Assembly (NCBI GenBank): GCA_022769625.1
Contig: JALEJP010000032.1
Span: 1 to 52,011, forward strand
Length of the DNA stretch: 52,011 bases
Reading direction: 5' to 3'
Origin: Lachnospiraceae bacterium
Lineage (GTDB): Bacteria; Bacillota; Clostridia; Lachnospirales; Lachnospiraceae
Shown here: one piece after another, positions 26,340-35,559 of the stretch
Numbering within the stretch: position 1 is the first letter of the stretch
Layout: each line of letters opens with the position of its first letter
Notes under the pieces: model-generated
The model's database searches: none
What the model saw: only the letters and a program-made list of their open reading frames with translations
What the model was told of the DNA's origin: nothing
Made by a program: the position numbers and the translations under genes

Positions 26340-27851
26340 TTACCTCTTCGAAGCTTTAAATGCGTCGTATTGTCTCTGTTTTTCTTCGATGACTTCATCG
26401 ATGAAATTGGCATCCAGTTCCCGGTTCATCTGTTCCAGTCCCTCCTTGGGATCCACCAGCCCGTTCTCCAGGATGGGCTGGTATTTTTTATAGATACGCT
26501 CCAGCTCCAGATATTCGGTGGAGACGGAGGATGGATCAAAATTAAAACCGAAATCGCAGCCATGCAGAGATTCTTCATTGTATCTGCGCATATCGTCCCA
26601 CAGGGTCAGCGGACAGCCTTCCCAGACGTAGGTGATAAATTGGTTCGGCATGCGCCAGGCTTCGCCTACAAAAGGATTCCTGTCTTTTCCTTCCGGAAAA
26701 GTGATGTGGCCGTCTTCTGTTTTGATATAGTGGACGCCCTCAATTCCGTAGGAAAGCAGATTCATAATATCTGCGTCGGTGTAGAGCAGATTTAAAAGCT
26801 GCATGGACTTTTCGGCGGATATGGTGTTTTTCGTAATGGCCCAGGGCATCGCTGCCATTGGATTTCCGATTACCGCATTTTTCCCAAACTGTACAAAAAC
26901 GACCTCGGTGCCGCAGGAGAGTTTTTCCTGCTGTTCGATTCCAGGTTTTCCGCGGCAGGCGTAGGCAAACAGTTTTCCGGTGTTCATCCGGTAATCGGTG
27001 CTGGAAGTCATCCCCTGCCAGTCCCGTTTGATGTATCCCAGCTGACGCCAGCGATAAATGCGCTCCAGCGCTTCTTTGTACTCTTCTGTTTTAAATACAT
27101 TGGATACTTTTTCGTCCCTGCCGTAATCCATATGTACACCGAACGGCAGGTTGTTTACGTTGTCTACAAAATACTGATTTCCCAGAAGGGAGCTTCCGTC
27201 GCAGTCCAGAATTTCCATGTCCGGTTCGTGCCTTTTTACAAGAGAAAACACTTCCTCCAGTTTTTCAATGGATGTGATATCCTCTTTCTTTATTCCGTAT
27301 TTGTCCAGAATATCCTTTCGAAGAATATATCCGTCCCATCCTACGGCATAGTCCCGGTTATTTGGGAGACCATATAATTTTCCGTTGATCCGGCAGGCAT
27401 TGATCATATCCGTTCCGACTGCGTCCAGAATACCCTGTCCATATGTCTCAAGCAGATCATCCAGCGGGCACAGCTGATGATTCATGTACATTTCAGTCAT
27501 CATGTTGTCTGCGCAGTAAATGACATCAAGCTGCTGTTGTCCGGCCATCAGAGTGTTGATGGTTTCCTCGTAATCACTCAGATCCACAATAAATTCCACG
27601 TCAATATCCAGCTTCTGGCGGACGATTTCTTTCACGGCGTTTTCCACCATTTCCTGGTCTTCCGGATAGGAGGCTGCGGACGTCGGATAGGAGACGACAA
27701 GCTTTGTGCGTCCGCTGTCTGTTTCGGCTGCATCAGCACTGCCTGTTTCAACCTCTTTTGCTGTCTGTTTACAGCCGGAGCACAGAAGCAGAGAGAGCAG
27801 AAGAAACAGGGCTAAGGCAGCTGCTTTGATTTTTTTTCGATCTTTTTGCAT
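26340..27851 (-). CDS. family 1 extracellular solute-binding lipoprotein (DUF3502, LplA-like)
   Basis: The 503-residue protein has a lipoprotein signal (lipobox LCSGC, Cys27) and a type 1 solute-binding fold (KLVVSYPTS, LDVIYCADNM, KLYGLPNN). The C-terminal region carries the DUF3502 pattern (GFNFDPSSVSTEY, then LEQMNRELDANFIDEVIEEK). Such proteins usually deliver oligosaccharides to LplB/YtcP permeases, but no permease is nearby. Instead it is the last gene of a regulator-kinase-binding protein operon, so it may act as the sensor for the kinase as well as, or instead of, in import. AAAGGAG lies ten bases before the start. Confidence 0.88.
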   Translation of the reverse strand: MQKDRKKIKAAALALFLLLSLLLCSGCKQTAKEVETGSADAAETDSGRTKLVVSYPTSAASYPEDQEMVENAVKEIVRQKLDIDVEFIVDLSDYEETINTLMAGQQQLDVIYCADNMMTEMYMNHQLCPLDDLLETYGQGILDAVGTDMINACRINGKLYGLPNNRDYAVGWDGYILRKDILDKYGIKKEDITSIEKLEEVFSLVKRHEPDMEILDCDGSSLLGNQYFVDNVNNLPFGVHMDYGRDEKVSNVFKTEEYKEALERIYRWRQLGYIKRDWQGMTSSTDYRMNTGKLFAYACRGKPGIEQQEKLSCGTEVVFVQFGKNAVIGNPMAAMPWAITKNTISAEKSMQLLNLLYTDADIMNLLSYGIEGVHYIKTEDGHITFPEGKDRNPFVGEAWRMPNQFITYVWEGCPLTLWDDMRRYNEESLHGCDFGFNFDPSSVSTEYLELERIYKKYQPILENGLVDPKEGLEQMNRELDANFIDEVIEEKQRQYDAFKASKR

Positions 27852-27872
27852 ACGGTTTTCACTCCTTTCCGG

Positions 27873-29564
27873 TCAGCGCTGAATGGGCAGCTGGATATCA
27901 ATCTGTGCACCACAGTCTGTCCCGTTTGAAAAAGATATGGAGGACTGCGTTCCGTACAAAATGTGGAGACGTTGGCACACATTATAAATGCCGATGTGTT
28001 CCCCTTCACTGTTAATCAGCTTTTCACCATCATTCAGCTGCCGCAGTGTTCCTGCGTCAAAACCGTCCCCGCTATCCTGGATGTGGATATTCATCCGGTC
28101 GTCCGGACCGTGGCAGATCCGAATTCGGATGAGAAGCTGTTTTTCCGGATCCAGGCCATGCTTTATGGCGTTTTCCACAAATACCTGAACCAGCATGGTG
28201 GGTATTTTGCAGAGCTTCAGAGATTCGTCCGTCTGTATGTCAAGAGCAAATTCATCTCCGTAGCGCATTTTCTGGAGCTTTTCATAGTTTGCCACATGGG
28301 TCAGCTCTTTTTCCAGAGGTACCTGGGTACTGCAGGCCAGAGAATAGCGCATGTGATTGCTGACCAGTATGGAAGCTGCCTGAACCTTTTCGTTTTCTCC
28401 AAGGATAGACAGATTGCGGATCAGGTTCATACAGTTCGTAAGAAAGTGTGGATTGATCTGTTCCTGCAGGTACAGAAGTTCCGTGTGTTGTTTGTTGAGC
28501 TTTTCTTCGTAAACGTCGATTTTCAGTTTTTCAATGTCTTTTATCATGCTGTCAAACGCATCGTTTACCACACGGAATTCACTGAATACATTTTCGTCCT
28601 GCAGACGTACCTGCAGGTTTCCGTCTTTCAACTGATTCATGGCATTTACCAGCTGGTTGAAGGGTTTTCCGAAAAAGCGTTTCTGCATGATGACGAAGGT
28701 GAAACAAAGAATTACAATGATGATACAGGCAAAGGTAATCAGTATTCCGATTTTGCTGCTGCTTTTCCATATATTTTGCTGATTTTGCAGTACAAGGAAG
28801 GAAAAAGCAGAGGCTTCATAGCCGGAGCGGAGAATCTTGTAATCTGTTTTATTGAAAGTGATGGATGTCTCGGAAGCGTCTATATATTCCAAAGGGAAAT
28901 CCTGCAGCAATACTTTGTGATTCGCATCCAGCAGCAGAAGATAATTGTCCTTGCTTCCTGCCACTTTCTGCAGGTTGTTCAAAAAGGAATTGACGGAAAT
29001 CCAGCAGCCGATGTAAACATTCTGCACATCATACATTTTTATAAGGAAATATTCTCCGTGAATCGGATAAGAAAACCATTCATTTTCATGGGTGGATGCA
29101 GAAGCTTCAAATTCCTGTATCAGGCCGCTCATGGATCCGTTGATCAGACGGTTGTAATCCGGATCTCCCTTCAGTTTGGTTTTTCCGATATAGGAAGAGC
29201 TGTGTTTGTCATACAGAAATAAACCGTCCATCAGATAGTTGTCAACGGAGGAGTCAAACAGATCCTGTACATCACTGAGAGCCAGATAGCGGTCCATGCT
29301 GTCGCGTGGAGACCGGATTTTCTGGATCGTATCCTGGGACAGACAGTTTTTGGCAATGAAAGATTCGGAATTGTCCAGAGCGTAGGAAACTTCTTCCGTG
29401 TAGAGATCCAGCATATTGGAAATGGCCTGGGTCATCTGCCGGTCCATGATCCGGTATATGTACAGGTTATAACCGATTATGATGCTGCAGGTCAGCAGAA
29501 GGGAAACAGTCATGGTTATGATGATGCGGTAGCGCAGGGAGTGTGTCAATTTTCCTTTTTTCAT
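27873..29564 (-). CDS. YesM-type sensor histidine kinase
   Basis: A membrane segment at about 12-34, an extracytoplasmic sensor (dCache-like, about 40-270), a second segment (about 272-295), HAMP, and a His_kinase domain with the phosphoacceptor in QINPHFLTNCMNLI. The ATPase N and G boxes are VFVENAIKHGL and DSGDGFD. Partners are the response regulator immediately upstream (four-base overlap) and the solute-binding lipoprotein 21 bases downstream. In this family, signals are extracellular sugars or oligosaccharides. The length of 563 residues is normal. Confidence 0.92.
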   Translation of the reverse strand: MKKGKLTHSLRYRIIITMTVSLLLTCSIIIGYNLYIYRIMDRQMTQAISNMLDLYTEEVSYALDNSESFIAKNCLSQDTIQKIRSPRDSMDRYLALSDVQDLFDSSVDNYLMDGLFLYDKHSSSYIGKTKLKGDPDYNRLINGSMSGLIQEFEASASTHENEWFSYPIHGEYFLIKMYDVQNVYIGCWISVNSFLNNLQKVAGSKDNYLLLLDANHKVLLQDFPLEYIDASETSITFNKTDYKILRSGYEASAFSFLVLQNQQNIWKSSSKIGILITFACIIIVILCFTFVIMQKRFFGKPFNQLVNAMNQLKDGNLQVRLQDENVFSEFRVVNDAFDSMIKDIEKLKIDVYEEKLNKQHTELLYLQEQINPHFLTNCMNLIRNLSILGENEKVQAASILVSNHMRYSLACSTQVPLEKELTHVANYEKLQKMRYGDEFALDIQTDESLKLCKIPTMLVQVFVENAIKHGLDPEKQLLIRIRICHGPDDRMNIHIQDSGDGFDAGTLRQLNDGEKLINSEGEHIGIYNVCQRLHILYGTQSSISFSNGTDCGAQIDIQLPIQR

Positions 29565-30277
29565 TTTTTAACAGCTCCCATCTGACGGTATTTACTGGGT
29601 GTCATCCCGGTTGCGCGTTTAAACATCTTGGAAAAATAGGCGATGTTGGGGTAGCCGGACTGAAGCGCGATGGATGAGATGGAATCCTCTGTGGTCAGAA
29701 GCAGCGTTTTGGCATGTTCCATGCGTACTTCGGTAATATAATCGGAAATAGAGAGTCCTGTTTTTTCTTTGAAAAAATGGGACAAATAGTCCGGATGCAG
29801 ATGTACCGCCTCTGCGATTTCCGTGCGGCTGATCTCACGGTCCATATTCTCTTCAATATAAGCTTTTACCTGGCTGATGATCTCCGGGGACTTTTTAACC
29901 TGGAAGGGTCTGGCCAGTTCCACCGCCTCCGCCAGGGCGCACTCCAGCGCACTGCGTTCTACCGGTTTTAAAAGGTATTCGGTTACCCGCAGGGACATGG
30001 CTTTCTGGGCATACTGAAAAACGGCATGGCTTGTGAGAAAAATGGGTATGATGTCCAGAGACTGGGCTCTCACCCATTCGATCAGGCGCAGACCGCTTCC
30101 TTTTGGCATTTCAATATCACTTAATAGAATGGAAATGTTATGGGATTGTATCACTTCGATGGCCTGGTTCATGCTGTACGCTTTATGGATTTCATCAATT
30201 CCCAGTTTCTTTTTATCAATCATTTTTTCAATGACGGCAACCTCCAGCATTTCATCATCCACAATGAGCAGATTCAT
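29561..30277 (-). CDS. AraC-type response regulator (YesN family, short form)
   Basis: The receiver domain (1-120) has phosphoacceptor Asp54 (LLSDIEMP), acidic pair DD at 7-8 and Lys in YLLKPVE. Two AraC helix-turn-helix motifs follow (about 130-235: SRTEIAEAVHLHPDYLSHFFKE and SGYPNIAYFSKMFKRATGMTPSKYR). At 238 residues it lacks the long middle region of the second regulator in this window. It is transcribed away from the secreted GH3 gene across a 272-base gap and may control it as well as its own operon. Confidence 0.93.
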   Translation of the reverse strand: MNLLIVDDEMLEVAVIEKMIDKKKLGIDEIHKAYSMNQAIEVIQSHNISILLSDIEMPKGSGLRLIEWVRAQSLDIIPIFLTSHAVFQYAQKAMSLRVTEYLLKPVERSALECALAEAVELARPFQVKKSPEIISQVKAYIEENMDREISRTEIAEAVHLHPDYLSHFFKEKTGLSISDYITEVRMEHAKTLLLTTEDSISSIALQSGYPNIAYFSKMFKRATGMTPSKYRQMGAVKK

Positions 30278-30549
30278 ATTGATCTCCTTTATCTTTGTTA
30301 TTCCGAGATAAGTGGCTTTCGGAAAATTGACGGTTCACAGAGGCGCGGGGCGGAACGTCTCTGCTTTTTGTTGTGCATTTTGTATAGATTTTCTGTCATA
30401 TCATCAGAATAGTGATAATTCTGAGCAGATGAGTTATATTGTTTCTTTCCCCTGTATGTTAGAATAACCACATCGTGGTAATTCGGGGGAAGATACGAAT
30501 GCAGACCCGAATGCTTACATCATAACACAAAATTATGAAGGAGGAAACT

Positions 30550-33500
30550 ATGAAAAACAGAATTGCAAGAGCAGCATTATCTCTTACACTGGCAGCAGCA
30601 ATGACAGTGGGCAGTGTTATCCCTGCCTATGCAGGAGCATCCACCGATCCGAATGCAAGTGCAGAAAGAGAAGCAACCAATGCACAGATTTCTCAGTCAG
30701 CAGCTACGGAAGGTATGGTACTTCTGGACAATGAGTCAGGCGTACTGCCGATGGCAAAATCAGGAAACGTAGCTCTTTTTGGTGCCGGTGTTTATGCAAC
30801 GGTAAAAGGCGGTACCGGTTCCGGAGATGTTTATCTGAAGGACGGAGCAAACATTGATGTAGAACAGGGCTTTGAAGATGCAGGCTACAACATCGTAAAC
30901 AAAGATTTTATTGCAGCACAGGAAGCAATTTATAACGAAAATAACACAGGAAGCAGCGCATGGGGAAGCTATGCACACGACGAGCCGGCTTATGAAGCAT
31001 CTGCGGTAGATGCAGCAGCAGCTAAGACCGATACGGCTGTTTATGTACTGGCACGTAATTCAGGTGAGGGCAATGACCGTCAGGCTGCAAAGGGTGATTA
31101 CTATCTGTCTGATAATGAAAAAGCAAACCTGACCATGCTGGGACAGAAATTTGACAAGGTGATCGTAGTACTGAATACAGGCGGTATTCTGGATACTAAT
31201 TTCTACAACGGCAAAGGCGGCTATGCTGCAGATGATGAGCTGAACCGCGGCAAGATCGAAGGTCTGGATGCACTGCTTCTGATGTCTCAGGCAGGACAGA
31301 ACGGCGGCCATGCAGTGGTTGAGGTACTGAATGGTACGGTCAATCCATCCGGTAAGCTGACCGATACCTGGGCAGTTGATTTTACAGATTATCCGTCTTC
31401 CGCAACATTCTCACATCTGGATGATGAGACTCTGGAAGAGATTTATACCGATGACATTTACGTCGGTTATCGTTACTTTGATACTTTTGGAAAAGATGTC
31501 GCTTATGAATTTGGTTATGGTGATTCTTATACCGATTTTGACATCGATGTAAAGAGCGTAACGGCAGATGAAGAGAAAGTAACCGTTATTGCAGATGTTA
31601 CCAATACAGGTTCCAGAGACGGTAAGGAAGTCGTAGAAGTTTACTTCTCTGCTCCGGAAGGAAATCTGGACAAGCCGTATCAGGAACTGGCTGGCTACAA
31701 AAAAGTTTCTGTAAAAGCAGGCGCTACAAAGACAGCAGTTATCACTTTTGATACAGCAGATATGTCAAGCTATGACGAGTCAAAGGATGCTTATGTTATG
31801 GAAGACGGTACTTATACCATCCGTGTAGGTAACAGTTCCAGAAACACCGTTGAGGCAGCACAGCTGACACTGAACAAAGATGTCATCACTGAGAAATGCC
31901 GGAACAATCTGGGTCTGACCAAGGATGGCATGCAGTCCGGTAATTATGAAGAAGGCACAGTACAGAACAATGACTATGTAGATGGAACAAATTCATGGGG
32001 ACAGCCGACCAAGGTACCAAGTCCGAAATATGGAACAGATCCGATCGAGGGTATGCTGGATGAAAGCTCTGCAGGTTATGGTACAGGCATTACACCGACC
32101 ACAGAGGGTCTGAGTGCAAATGCAAAAGCAATCACTCTGGCAGCAGCAAGCTTCCCGGAAGCAGAGAAACATACTTACAGCGACGGCGTGATCACTACTT
32201 ACGTAAGTGCTGATGCAGCAAAGGATTCTGCAGAATATGCAAAAGGCAAGACAAGCACAGCAAGTGAGAAGCTGCAGACAGTAGAAGCAGCAGACGGTGC
32301 AACACTTGTTGATGTAGTAGAAGGTAAGGTTACCATGGAGCAGCTGGTAGCAGATATGTCAAACGAAGAGCTGGCAGACCTGGTAGAAGGCGGCACATGG
32401 GATGGCTTAAGCGGCGGCGCAGGCGAGCAGACAGCAGTCATTGGTTCACAGGCAGATTCTGTATACGGCGCTGCAGGTGAGACAACCAGCAATTTGTACA
32501 CATCCAGATTTATCCCGAACGTGGTTATGTCAGATGGTCCTGCAGGTATCCGTATTACGAACAGCTATATCAAATACAGCCTGGTAGGCGCAAACGATCC
32601 TTATGATGCAGCAAAGACTTATTACACAGCGACCTACAGCTGGAGCGGAGCACGGTATACTCCGATCGAGCTTGCAAACGAAGCTGCTTACAAGGCAGAG
32701 CTTGCCAAAGGAACTTCCCTTTACACAACCGATAATGTAACATATTACCAGTACTGTACTGCAATGCCAATCGGTACTCTGCTGGCACAGACCTGGGATC
32801 CTGCTGTTATCGAGAAAGTCGGACGTGCAGTTGCAACAGAAATGCTGGAGTACGGTGTAACCTCATGGCTGGCACCGGGTATGAATATTCACAGAAGCCC
32901 GCTTTGCGGACGTAACTTTGAGTACTATTCTGAGGATCCGCTGGTATGTGGTCTGACTGCAGCAGCAGAGACAAAGGGTGTTGAGACAAAAGCAGACGGT
33001 TCCGAATCAGGTGTTGGTGTAACTCTGAAGCATTTTGCTTTCAACAACCAGGAGAACAGCCGTATGGGTAGCAACTCTGTTGTTTCTGAGAGAGCAGCAA
33101 GGGAGATTTACCTGAAAGGTTTCGAAATCGGCGTAAAGAACGCTCAGCCGGATTACATCATGAGCTCTTACAACATGGTAAATGGTTATTCAACCTTTGA
33201 AAACTACGGTCTGCTGACAGAAATCCTGAGAAATGAGTGGGGATTCGAAGGCTTTGTTATGACTGACTGGTATTCTGTAGGTGCCGTATATGGCAAATAC
33301 AAAGACAGAAATGTACAGGGCATGCTGATGTATGCAGGAAATGACTGCGAGATGCCGGGCAGCAACGAGCAGAGTCTTCTGAGCGCACTGGAGACAGGCA
33401 ATGAGATGAGACTTGGTGATTTGCAGAGATCTGCGATCAATATGCTGAACGTTATCAAGAGAAGTGAAGTATTCAGCATCATGAAAGGCAAACTGGATGC

Positions 33501-33885
33501 AGCAAAGGATACGACCATCAGTGATCTGAACAAACAGCTGAATGAAGCAAAAGATAAACTGAAAGAGCTGCAGAGCAAACCGACTGTAAGTCCGGAAGAG
33601 CTGAAGAAAGCACAGGATGAGCTGGCTGCTGCAAAGGCACAGCTGGCTGCTGCAAAGAAGGGCAAGATTGTTACAGACAAAGCAAAATATACTGTTAAGA
33701 AGGGCAAGACAGTCAAGATTACAGCAGTGGCATCCAACGGTAAGAAAGTTACCTTTAAGTCAAAGAATAAGAAAATTGCTACCGTAAGCAAGAAGGGCAA
33801 TATCAAAGGCGTTAAGAAAGGCACCACAAAGATTGTTATCAAGGCAGGCGCAGCACAGAAGACCGTAAAGGTAACTGTAAAATAA
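30550..33885 (+). CDS. secreted, circularly permuted GH3 glycosidase with C-terminal Big2 domain
   Basis: The 1111-residue protein has a signal peptide (residues 1-27, cleavage after AYA). The usual C-terminal GH3 sandwich comes first (ATEGMVLLDNESGVLP, NVALFGAGV), followed by the FnIII-like domain (EVVEVYFSAPEG, LAGYKKV). The TIM barrel comes last (about 610-960), with VMSDGPAGIR, LKHFAFNNQENSR and the catalytic nucleophile Asp906 in GFVMTDW. A coiled-coil linker and one Big2 domain end the protein (IATVSKKGNIKGVKKGTTKI). This swapped order is known for some rumen GH3 beta-glucosidases. A beta-glucosidase or beta-xylosidase role is likely. ATG 30550 follows AAGGAGG; the upstream ATG at 30535 overlaps that site. 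Confidence 0.9.
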   Translation: MKNRIARAALSLTLAAAMTVGSVIPAYAGASTDPNASAEREATNAQISQSAATEGMVLLDNESGVLPMAKSGNVALFGAGVYATVKGGTGSGDVYLKDGANIDVEQGFEDAGYNIVNKDFIAAQEAIYNENNTGSSAWGSYAHDEPAYEASAVDAAAAKTDTAVYVLARNSGEGNDRQAAKGDYYLSDNEKANLTMLGQKFDKVIVVLNTGGILDTNFYNGKGGYAADDELNRGKIEGLDALLLMSQAGQNGGHAVVEVLNGTVNPSGKLTDTWAVDFTDYPSSATFSHLDDETLEEIYTDDIYVGYRYFDTFGKDVAYEFGYGDSYTDFDIDVKSVTADEEKVTVIADVTNTGSRDGKEVVEVYFSAPEGNLDKPYQELAGYKKVSVKAGATKTAVITFDTADMSSYDESKDAYVMEDGTYTIRVGNSSRNTVEAAQLTLNKDVITEKCRNNLGLTKDGMQSGNYEEGTVQNNDYVDGTNSWGQPTKVPSPKYGTDPIEGMLDESSAGYGTGITPTTEGLSANAKAITLAAASFPEAEKHTYSDGVITTYVSADAAKDSAEYAKGKTSTASEKLQTVEAADGATLVDVVEGKVTMEQLVADMSNEELADLVEGGTWDGLSGGAGEQTAVIGSQADSVYGAAGETTSNLYTSRFIPNVVMSDGPAGIRITNSYIKYSLVGANDPYDAAKTYYTATYSWSGARYTPIELANEAAYKAELAKGTSLYTTDNVTYYQYCTAMPIGTLLAQTWDPAVIEKVGRAVATEMLEYGVTSWLAPGMNIHRSPLCGRNFEYYSEDPLVCGLTAAAETKGVETKADGSESGVGVTLKHFAFNNQENSRMGSNSVVSERAAREIYLKGFEIGVKNAQPDYIMSSYNMVNGYSTFENYGLLTEILRNEWGFEGFVMTDWYSVGAVYGKYKDRNVQGMLMYAGNDCEMPGSNEQSLLSALETGNEMRLGDLQRSAINMLNVIKRSEVFSIMKGKLDAAKDTTISDLNKQLNEAKDKLKELQSKPTVSPEELKKAQDELAAAKAQLAAAKKGKIVTDKAKYTVKKGKTVKITAVASNGKKVTFKSKNKKIATVSKKGNIKGVKKGTTKIVIKAGAAQKTVKVTVK

Positions 33886-33903
33886 GAATAAGAAACAGAA
33901 ATT

Positions 33904-33958
33904 AAAAAAGGAGCATCGCAGGATAACGGGTTTCCGTTACGGAGCGATGCTCCTTTTT
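33904..33958 (+). terminator. strong terminator of the GH3 gene
   Basis: GGAGCATCGC (33910-33919) pairs perfectly with GCGATGCTCC (33944-33953), with an inner AACGG/CCGTT stem. A-rich sequence precedes and TTTTT follows, so it could also work on the minus strand. Confidence 0.9.
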
Positions 33959-34030
33959 GTTGTATTCTGGCATACAGAAAAACTGGCTGCGACAGAATTT
34001 TAGACATATCGGAACATTATTAAAACATAC

Positions 34031-34047
34031 TAATTTGATATGTATTA
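34031..34047 (+). promoter_or_regulatory. palindromic site 1, upstream of the amino-acid ABC promoter
   Basis: TAATTTGATATGTATTA, matching site 2 at 15 of 17 positions. It lies about 30 bases before the -35 box. Confidence 0.5.
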
Positions 34048-34078
34048 AATTAAATACATTGAAAAATTATAAATAATA

Positions 34079-34106
34079 TTGACAGTAAAAAATTAAGTGC
34101 TATAAT
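34079..34106 (+). promoter_or_regulatory. promoter of the amino-acid ABC operon
   Basis: TTGACA (34079-34084), 16 bases, TATAAT (34101-34106): both boxes are consensus. The leader is about 110 bases. The stretch 33886-34224 contains only the GH3 terminator, this promoter and its two palindromes. Confidence 0.75.
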
Positions 34107-34111
34107 CCTAT

Positions 34112-34128
34112 TAATTCGATATGAATTA
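34112..34128 (+). promoter_or_regulatory. palindromic site 2, at the transcription start
   Basis: TAATTCGATATGAATTA is a near-perfect palindrome (TAATTC, centre GATAT, GAATTA) placed right at the expected +1. The position suits repression, and the pair with site 1 suits looping or cooperative binding. Confidence 0.55.
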
Positions 34129-34224
34129 TAAGTAATTAAAGCAGAAAGAAAGAAGCGATATCTAAAAGGAAAGATAAGCTTCCTGATTCTGAAAAAGATT
34201 CATAGAGTAAGAGGGAGTGGTGAT

Positions 34225-34884
34225 TTGGATATTGGTTTTATGAAAGAATATCTCCCGATGTATGTGGAAGCTGCAATACTGACTCTTCGCCTGGGCATCA
34301 CGGGAATCATATTCTCACTGGTCATCGGGTTTGGATGCGCTCTGGCCGGTTACTACAAAATTCCGATAGCAAGACAGGTGGCGGGAGCATACATAGAATT
34401 GTCCAGGAATACACCTTTGCTTGTACAGCTGTTTTTTCTGTATTTTGGTCTGCCGAAGCTTGGAATTATGCTCAGCTCCGAGAGATGTGCAGTCATTGGA
34501 CTGAGTTTTCTGGGGGGGAGCTATATGGCAGAGGCTTTCCGCAGCGGCCTGGAGGCAGTTGATAAAAGTCAGGTTGAGTCGGCTCTTGCCATAGGGTTAA
34601 TGCATCCGCAGGCAATGCGGTATGTTGTTTTTCCGCAGGCACTGGCAGTATCTGTACCGGCTCTTTGTGCCAATGTGATCTTTCTGATCAAGGAAACATC
34701 GGTATTCAGCGTGGTGGCACTTGCAGACCTGATGTATGTGGCGAAGGATTTGATTGGGCTGTACTATCAGACCGATGAAGCTCTGCTGATGCTGGTGATT
34801 GCCTATCTGATATTGCTGCTGCCGATTTCTTTTGCGGCAGGCTGGCTGGAGAGGAGGCTTCGATATGCAGGATTTGGGAATTAG
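34225..34884 (+). CDS. polar amino-acid ABC transporter permease (HisM/GlnP family), first subunit
   Basis: The 219-residue membrane protein has the BPD_transp_1 domain: EAAILTLRLGITGIIFSLVIG, SRNTPLLVQLFFLYFGLP and the EAA loop AEAFRSGLEAVDKSQVESALAIGL. It would form a heterodimer with the next gene's product. The start is TTG 34225, preceded by GGAG (34213-34216); a later ATG (34240) would shorten it by five residues. A solute-binding protein gene, normally present in such operons, is absent here. Confidence 0.85.
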   Translation: MDIGFMKEYLPMYVEAAILTLRLGITGIIFSLVIGFGCALAGYYKIPIARQVAGAYIELSRNTPLLVQLFFLYFGLPKLGIMLSSERCAVIGLSFLGGSYMAEAFRSGLEAVDKSQVESALAIGLMHPQAMRYVVFPQALAVSVPALCANVIFLIKETSVFSVVALADLMYVAKDLIGLYYQTDEALLMLVIAYLILLLPISFAAGWLERRLRYAGFGN

Positions 34885-35542
34885 AGTGCTGTTTATGGGA
34901 AACAATTTTGCGAGGCTCATGGGCGGACTGTGGATCACGGTAAAGATTTCCCTGATTTCTATTTCTTTTTCCATTCTGCTTGGCATTCTTCTCGGAATGG
35001 TCATGACGCTGAAAAATCCGGTCACCAGATGTATTACAAAACTGTATCTGGAATTTATCCGGATCATGCCGCAGCTGGTGCTTTTGTTTCTGGTATATTT
35101 TGGAGCGACAAAATCCTTTGGGATTCAACTGTCCGGACAGGTTTCTGCCGTGATCGTATTTACACTGTGGGGAACGGCTGAGATGGGAGATCTGGTCAGA
35201 GGTGCCCTGATATCTATCCCGAAGCATCAGTATGAAAGCGGTGCTGCACTGGGACTTGAGAGTCATCAGATTTATCGGTACATTATTATACCCCAGACGC
35301 TTCGCAGGTTGATTCCACTGGCAATCAATCTTACAACGAGAATGATAAAAACGACTTCACTGATTGTACTGATCGGTGTGGTGGAAGTGATGAAAGTAGC
35401 ACAGCAGATCATTGAGGCAAACAGGTATACCGTGCCGGATTCCGCACTCTGGATATACGGAACTATTTTCTTTTTATACTTTCTTGTCTGCTGGCCGGTG
35501 TCCAGACTTGCTTCAAGAATGGAAAAGAAATGGGCAAATTAA
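34865..35542 (+). CDS. polar amino-acid ABC transporter permease, second subunit
   Basis: The 225-residue permease is paralogous to the preceding one: WITVKISLISISFSILLGI, EFIRIMPQLVLLFLVYFG and the EAA loop AEMGDLVRGALISIPKHQYESGAALGL. ATG 34865 overlaps the end of the first permease gene by 20 bases and follows GAGGAGG. Together the two form the membrane pore of a glutamine/histidine-type importer. Confidence 0.85.
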   Translation: MQDLGIRVLFMGNNFARLMGGLWITVKISLISISFSILLGILLGMVMTLKNPVTRCITKLYLEFIRIMPQLVLLFLVYFGATKSFGIQLSGQVSAVIVFTLWGTAEMGDLVRGALISIPKHQYESGAALGLESHQIYRYIIIPQTLRRLIPLAINLTTRMIKTTSLIVLIGVVEVMKVAQQIIEANRYTVPDSALWIYGTIFFLYFLVCWPVSRLASRMEKKWAN

Positions 35543-35559
35543 ACCGGGAGGTGATTTTG

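Noticed and set aside
27963-29222. Long open frame (419 codons) on the plus strand
   Set aside because: It is the antisense of the YesM-type kinase gene and resembles no protein.
33886-34224. T-box or SAM riboswitch before the amino-acid ABC operon
   Set aside because: The leader is about 110 bases, has no T-box sequence or terminator and is mostly AT-rich. The palindromes point to a protein regulator.
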